From positions 1,789,422 through 1,853,421 of the forward strand of contig NZ_JACCCW010000002.1 in the NCBI RefSeq assembly GCF_013410065.1: 64,000 bases of DNA, given 5' to 3'. A program made the position numbers and the translations under genes. Shown one piece after another: positions 60,236-64,000 of the stretch. The notes under the pieces were generated by a model that saw only the letters and a program-made list of their open reading frames with translations, was not told the origin of the DNA and searched no databases. This stretch comes from Granulicella arctica (lineage in GTDB: Bacteria > Acidobacteriota > Terriglobia > Terriglobales > Acidobacteriaceae). Numbering within the stretch: position 1 is the first letter of the stretch; the number at the start of each line of letters is the position of its first letter.

Positions 60236-61942
60236 GTGTCTGAAAGAAACGCGTCCTTGGCAAGCGTCTGCTGGATCACCTCCGCCACCCTTGCCGCCTT
60301 CCTGTGCTTTCTGCAACTCGGCGCGATAACCAGCCTGCTAGCAGGCCGAGCGGGGTTTGCTCTCATCGCCCCAATCGCACTAATCGCAGCTCTGTTAAGC
60401 GCCTATTGGCTGGCACGACGAGAGGGATTACCCGGCAGCATGCGCTGGTGGCCTGTCGGCCTCACCCTAGTTCTGCTCGCTTCCGCCCTTCTGCTCTCGG
60501 CATTTTTTTATGACTTCGCCTGGGACGGAGAGTGGTATCACCAGTCAGGAATCATCAGCATCGCCCACGGTTGGAACCCCCTCTCCGAGCCGATGCGAAC
60601 CTTCTCCTCGGGACGCGAGCTGTGGTTGCGGCACTACGCCAAGGGCCCCTGGTATGCCGCGGCTACGATCTTCGCCGCAACCGGTCGAATCGAATGGGGC
60701 AAGTGTATTAACTGGCTCGTCTTTGCAGCAGCGTTCTTCGGAACGCTCGCCGCAGCCCTCAACGCGGGTTTCCGCCGCAGCCGCGCACTTGCAATCGCCA
60801 TCGTGGTCGCAGTCAACCCCGTCGTCCTCAGCGAACTCCCTACCTTTCTGGTGGACGGGATAATGGCGTCTTCCCTCATTCTGACCGTCGCCGCAACCAT
60901 CACCGCCCTCCGTCAACCACGTCCGGCAGTCATTGCAACCGCAGTGGCAGCATCGATCGTCTGCATCAACGCAAAGTTCACCGGACTCATTTATCTATGC
61001 TTCGCACTCGCCGCAATCGGACTTTGGTGCCTCTTCAAAGCACGCAGGTCGCTGGCACCACTCGCATACCTGACTGCAGGAACGCTTGTTCTCGCCACCT
61101 GCCTCTGGGGCTACAACCCCTACGTCACCAATACGCTGTACCGGCACCAGCCCTTCTATCCCATTCTCGGATCGGCGAAGTACCCAAACCTCGTACAGCA
61201 AGGCGATGACGGAAATGAAAAATACGAAACGCCGAAAAACATGGTCGGACGTATGCGTCCCATACGGTTCGCGTACTCTATCTTCGGCCGGCCCGGCAAT
61301 CAGCCCTATCGCGAAGGCACGACCGCCTCGTTGATGTGGCCCTTCACCGCACACCCTCACGACCTCTACAGCTATACCTTTCAAGACCCCCGCATCGCCG
61401 CACTCGGCCCGTTCTTCAGCGGCGGCTTTCTGCTCTCCATCGCCTTAGGCATTTGGCTGCTGTTCAAACTCGATTCATCCTCCCGCTGGTTGCTGCTACT
61501 AACCTCAGCAACGATCATCGCTTCGCTGCTCATCAGTAAGGATTCATGGTGGCCGCGCTATGGGCCACAGTTATGGCTGCTGCCGATCATTCCCATGCTC
61601 TTCGCCTTCAGAGAAAACTCTTCGCGCCTTCAGGTCAGGCTCACCTGGACACTCTTCGTTCTGCTGTTCGTCAACGCAGCCATCGTCGCCGCAGTCAGGT
61701 TCCATTGGGAGACACAAGCGAGCCTGACCTTGCGTCATCAACTACGTGATCTGCGGAACTCCGGCCAGGAGTACGAGTTCAGCACCTTCTATTTCGACGA
61801 CTCGGCCAAGGAGCGCCTCACAGAAGCTCATGTACGTTTTCGCGATCTCGGCATGACGAAGCTCCCAAATAGCCACGAATTAGAGAGCGTAGTCGAGGGA
61901 TATCCCGCTCCAATTCTCTATCGCGCCACAGGTGAGAAATAG
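60236..61942 (+). CDS. Large membrane protein, GT-C glycosyltransferase-like
   Basis: A 568-residue polytopic protein with 10 or more membrane segments. The GTG start follows AGGAGG by 4 bases. The first extracytoplasmic loop has FYDFAWDGEWYHQSG, resembling the acidic active-site loop of GT-C enzymes that use polyprenyl-phosphate sugars. A soluble C-terminal tail (~70 residues) follows. The family is not recognised with certainty; the GT-C call is an inference. Confidence 0.6.
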   Translation: MSERNASLASVCWITSATLAAFLCFLQLGAITSLLAGRAGFALIAPIALIAALLSAYWLARREGLPGSMRWWPVGLTLVLLASALLLSAFFYDFAWDGEWYHQSGIISIAHGWNPLSEPMRTFSSGRELWLRHYAKGPWYAAATIFAATGRIEWGKCINWLVFAAAFFGTLAAALNAGFRRSRALAIAIVVAVNPVVLSELPTFLVDGIMASSLILTVAATITALRQPRPAVIATAVAASIVCINAKFTGLIYLCFALAAIGLWCLFKARRSLAPLAYLTAGTLVLATCLWGYNPYVTNTLYRHQPFYPILGSAKYPNLVQQGDDGNEKYETPKNMVGRMRPIRFAYSIFGRPGNQPYREGTTASLMWPFTAHPHDLYSYTFQDPRIAALGPFFSGGFLLSIALGIWLLFKLDSSSRWLLLLTSATIIASLLISKDSWWPRYGPQLWLLPIIPMLFAFRENSSRLQVRLTWTLFVLLFVNAAIVAAVRFHWETQASLTLRHQLRDLRNSGQEYEFSTFYFDDSAKERLTEAHVRFRDLGMTKLPNSHELESVVEGYPAPILYRATGEK

Positions 61943-61979
61943 CTGACAACATCAGTAACCCGGCGGAGCGGAATCCCCA

Positions 61980-63545
61980 CTACTTCTGCTCCTCCGGCAA
62001 AGCCCACGCAAACAGCACGCCCCCTCCAGCCACCACCACATACTGCCGTCCATCCAGCTCATACGTTATAGGAGAGTTCCGGACCGACGATCCCAACCCC
62101 GCATGCCAAAGCGTCTTGCCATCGCTCGTATCCAGCGCCAGCACATTGCCATGCACATCGCCCGTAAACGTGATGCCGGAGTCCGTGCTCAGCACCCCCG
62201 CTCCCGGCCCGCCTTCGCCCAGCTCATGACTCCACCGAATCTTCCCCGTCCGATAGTCAATCGCCTCCAGCACTCCCTTACCCCACAGCCCATAATCAGC
62301 GCCCGCCCAGCCAAACGTACCATCCGCCGGCTTCGTGAAATAGAGACTGTAGCTCGGCTGCGCGCTCACCAGAAAAAGCCCCGTCTTCGGATCGAAGCTA
62401 GGCGACCGGTAGTTCGTCAAACCACCCTCATCCGGAGCAATCAGCCGTCCATCCGGCGCCGGTTCCTTCGCCGGATCAGGAATCGGCTCTCCCTTCGCAT
62501 CCACACCCTTGGCCCAGTTCACCGGACCGAACGGTGCCGTCACCAGGTTCTCTCCCGTCACCCGGTCCAGCACAAAGAAGTAGCCGCTCCGCGTAGCCTG
62601 CATCAGCATCTTGCGCGGCTTCCCCTTGAACATCCCATCCACCAGCACCGGAATCTCCACCGCATCCCAGTCATGCGTGTCATGCGGCGTCACCTGGAAC
62701 GCCCAGACCAGCTCTCCCGTATCCGCATTCAAAGCCACAATGCTGCACGTATACAGATTATTCCCCGGACGCGCACCCCCCGCCAGCACCGGCGTCGGAT
62801 TTCCCGTCCCCCAATACACCAGGTTCAGAGCTGGATCATACGTCCCCGGCATCCACGTCGTTCCCCCCGTCTCCGCATGCTTCCCATCCCCCTTCGGATT
62901 GACATTCCACCTCCATTGCAGCTTGCCCGTCTCCACATCAAACGCCTGCACAAACATGGGAAGGTTATCCAGGTCGCCCCCCACCCCCACAATCACATGG
63001 TTTCCCACCACCAGCGGAGCCATCGTCGTCCAGTAGCCCTCATTGACATCCGCCACGGCAATGTTCCAGCGCACCCTGCCATCCTTCGCATTCAGACTCA
63101 CCATGTGATCATCCGGTCCCATGAAGAAGATCCAATCGCGATAGATCGCCACTCCCCGCTGCCCAATATGATTCCCCTTGTTCGGCGGATACTGATAGTG
63201 CCAGATCAGATGACCCGAGCGCGCATCCACCGCCCACAGATGATCCGGCATCGTAAAGTACATAATCCCGTCCACCAGAATCGGCGTCGACTTGATGCCG
63301 GCCCCAGCCAGTCCTGTCTGGAACGCCCACGCCAGCGTCAGCTTATTGACGTTCGCCGGAGTAATCTGCGTAAAGCTGCTGTGCCTCCGTCCCGAATAGT
63401 CCCCATGAAAGCCGGGCCAGCTATCCACCGGAGGATGCACCAACATCTGCGTATCAACATTCTGCCCATTCGCAGCAAAAACTGCCGTAAACACCAGCAC
63501 AAACAAAGGAACCCAGAAAAGGAACGGTCTTTTAGGCAGCATCAT
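61980..63545 (-). CDS. Secreted PQQ-dehydrogenase-like quinoprotein (second copy)
   Basis: A 521-residue propeller protein closely similar along its whole length to the quinoprotein at 16639-18261 (shared motifs WPGFHGDYSG/WPSYHGDYSG, YWTTMAPLVV, YDPALNLVYWGTGNPTPVL, HDTHDWDAVE, APDEGGLTNYRSPS, WAGADYGLWGKGV). The catalytic-type Asp and the second Asp of D-W-D are kept. The position of the metal-ligand Glu reads GGDLDN. At the R-P-G-D-D site of the first copy it has R-P-G-N-N. It has no cytochrome or oxidase beside it, so its electron acceptor is unknown. Confidence 0.85.
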   Translation of the reverse strand: MMLPKRPFLFWVPLFVLVFTAVFAANGQNVDTQMLVHPPVDSWPGFHGDYSGRRHSSFTQITPANVNKLTLAWAFQTGLAGAGIKSTPILVDGIMYFTMPDHLWAVDARSGHLIWHYQYPPNKGNHIGQRGVAIYRDWIFFMGPDDHMVSLNAKDGRVRWNIAVADVNEGYWTTMAPLVVGNHVIVGVGGDLDNLPMFVQAFDVETGKLQWRWNVNPKGDGKHAETGGTTWMPGTYDPALNLVYWGTGNPTPVLAGGARPGNNLYTCSIVALNADTGELVWAFQVTPHDTHDWDAVEIPVLVDGMFKGKPRKMLMQATRSGYFFVLDRVTGENLVTAPFGPVNWAKGVDAKGEPIPDPAKEPAPDGRLIAPDEGGLTNYRSPSFDPKTGLFLVSAQPSYSLYFTKPADGTFGWAGADYGLWGKGVLEAIDYRTGKIRWSHELGEGGPGAGVLSTDSGITFTGDVHGNVLALDTSDGKTLWHAGLGSSVRNSPITYELDGRQYVVVAGGGVLFAWALPEEQK

Positions 63546-64000
63546 AGGCAGACAGCAAACTCCCTGCAGGCGTCAAAAAAACAGCTCGCCCCGAATGCTA
63601 GGAAGTATTGCACAAGCAGCCCAGTCAAGGCATTAGCTCATACCCTTTGCCATGTTCGTTCCTATCCCCAACTCACCAACCCCACCACAAAAGACTGTCA
63701 TCCTGAGCGAAGTCCGCAGCACGCAGCCGAAGGACCTGCGGTTGCATTTGCTGTTGCTTGTTTTTAAACCTCACCCACCCAAACCAATCTGTCATCCTGA
63801 GCGAAGCGCAGCGCAGTCGAAGGACCTGCGGTTGCTTTTGTAGTTGCCCTTGCTCGTTCTTTCTTCATCCCCGCCACAAAACACTGTCATCCTGAGCGTA
63901 GTGCGCAGCACGCAGCCGAAGGACCTGCGGTTGCATTTGCTGTTGCTTGTTTTTAAACCTCACCCACCCAAACCAATCTGTCATCCTGAGCGAAGCGCAG
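63546..64000. other. Right-edge spacer with tandem repeat copies
   Basis: No gene is seen after the quinoprotein start. The first ~145 bases should hold its promoter. The rest is filled by repeat copies listed separately; the array runs off the window. Confidence 0.6.
63694..64000 (+). repeat. Tandem array of dispersed repeats, ~190-base period
   Basis: Copies begin at 63694, 63789, 63884 and 63979 (each CTGTCATCCTGAGCG...). The first and third share the long variant with CGCAGC...CGCAGCCGAAGG; the second and fourth share the short GCGAAGCGCAG form. Thus a two-copy unit of 190 bases (63694-63883) repeats almost unchanged from 63884, including the spacer TTTTTAAACCTCACCCACCC. The array continues beyond the window. 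Confidence 0.85.

Noticed and set aside
60109..60366. 85-codon minus-strand frame over the start of the large membrane protein
   Set aside because: It overlaps a well-supported GTG start with a strong ribosome site and has no recognisable sequence.
62103..63767. 554-codon plus-strand frame opposite the second quinoprotein
   Set aside because: Arg/His/Pro-rich antisense shadow; its end runs into the repeat element.
63694..64000. CRISPR-like spacing of repeats at the right edge
   Set aside because: Units are long, spacers are themselves repeated, and no cas genes are present; they belong to the dispersed repeat family.

Overview
The window most likely comes from the chromosome of an Acidobacteriota member (Terriglobia, close to Granulicella, Terriglobus or Edaphobacter). 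Four things point that way. Two tandem secreted von Willebrand proteins are of the acidobacterial type. Two secreted quinoproteins resemble a family known mainly from this phylum. A TonB receptor starts with a carboxypeptidase-regulatory-like domain. A short 'GTCATCCTGAGCGAAG...GGACCTGCGGTTGC' repeat is scattered between and inside genes. No rRNA, CRISPR array or intact mobile element was seen.

Layout. 1-3283: the tail of a cytochrome c maturation operon (ccmE partial, ccmA, ybaK-like, ccmB, ccmC, ccmD-like) with stop/start overlaps. 3.5-10.2 kb: a beta-propeller lipoprotein, a perfect parS-like site, a SpoIIE-type phosphatase coupled to a BrkB-family membrane protein, queG, and a polysaccharide deacetylase. 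10.5-16.5 kb: a CE15-like esterase, an integrase remnant beside tRNA-Ser(CGA), an FNT channel, a Lys/Ala-rich small protein, a decayed low-GC stretch, a broken DoxX gene, and an ECF sigma/anti-sigma pair. 16.6-24.1 kb: a probable periplasmic redox operon (multicopper oxidase, three-haem cytochrome c, quinoprotein) and a sugar-modifying operon (ThuA, Gfo/Idh/MocA oxidoreductase, TIM-barrel isomerase), facing a TonB receptor (24.5-26.9 kb) and an M1 peptidase. 29.2-43.5 kb: a xylan/glucuronoxylan block (MFS pseudogene, GH8, GH67, two GH3), a ROK regulator, a lactonase-like propeller, a BadF-type kinase and a ROK sugar kinase. 43.6-64 kb: acyl-CoA dehydrogenase, a reverse-transsulfuration pair, the two VWA proteins, a DUF1015 protein, a cell-wall operon (amidase, GerMN protein, murI), an EVE protein, fabI, DinB, an ABC-F ATPase, a serine hydrolase, a large membrane protein, a second quinoprotein, and a tandem repeat array at the right edge.

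How parts fit together. The Ccm operon would supply haem attachment for the three-CxxCH cytochrome at 18.3-19.4 kb, which probably links the quinoprotein to the multicopper oxidase. The carbohydrate genes together read as a programme for breaking glucuronoxylan into xylose, glucuronate and glucose and phosphorylating sugars. The most unusual signals are intergenic-type repeat elements sitting in frame inside murI and the leader of the amidase gene, the three-component redox operon with atypical quinoprotein metal-site residues, the Cys-type CcmE, and several decayed genes (integrase, DoxX, MFS transporter, one unknown).
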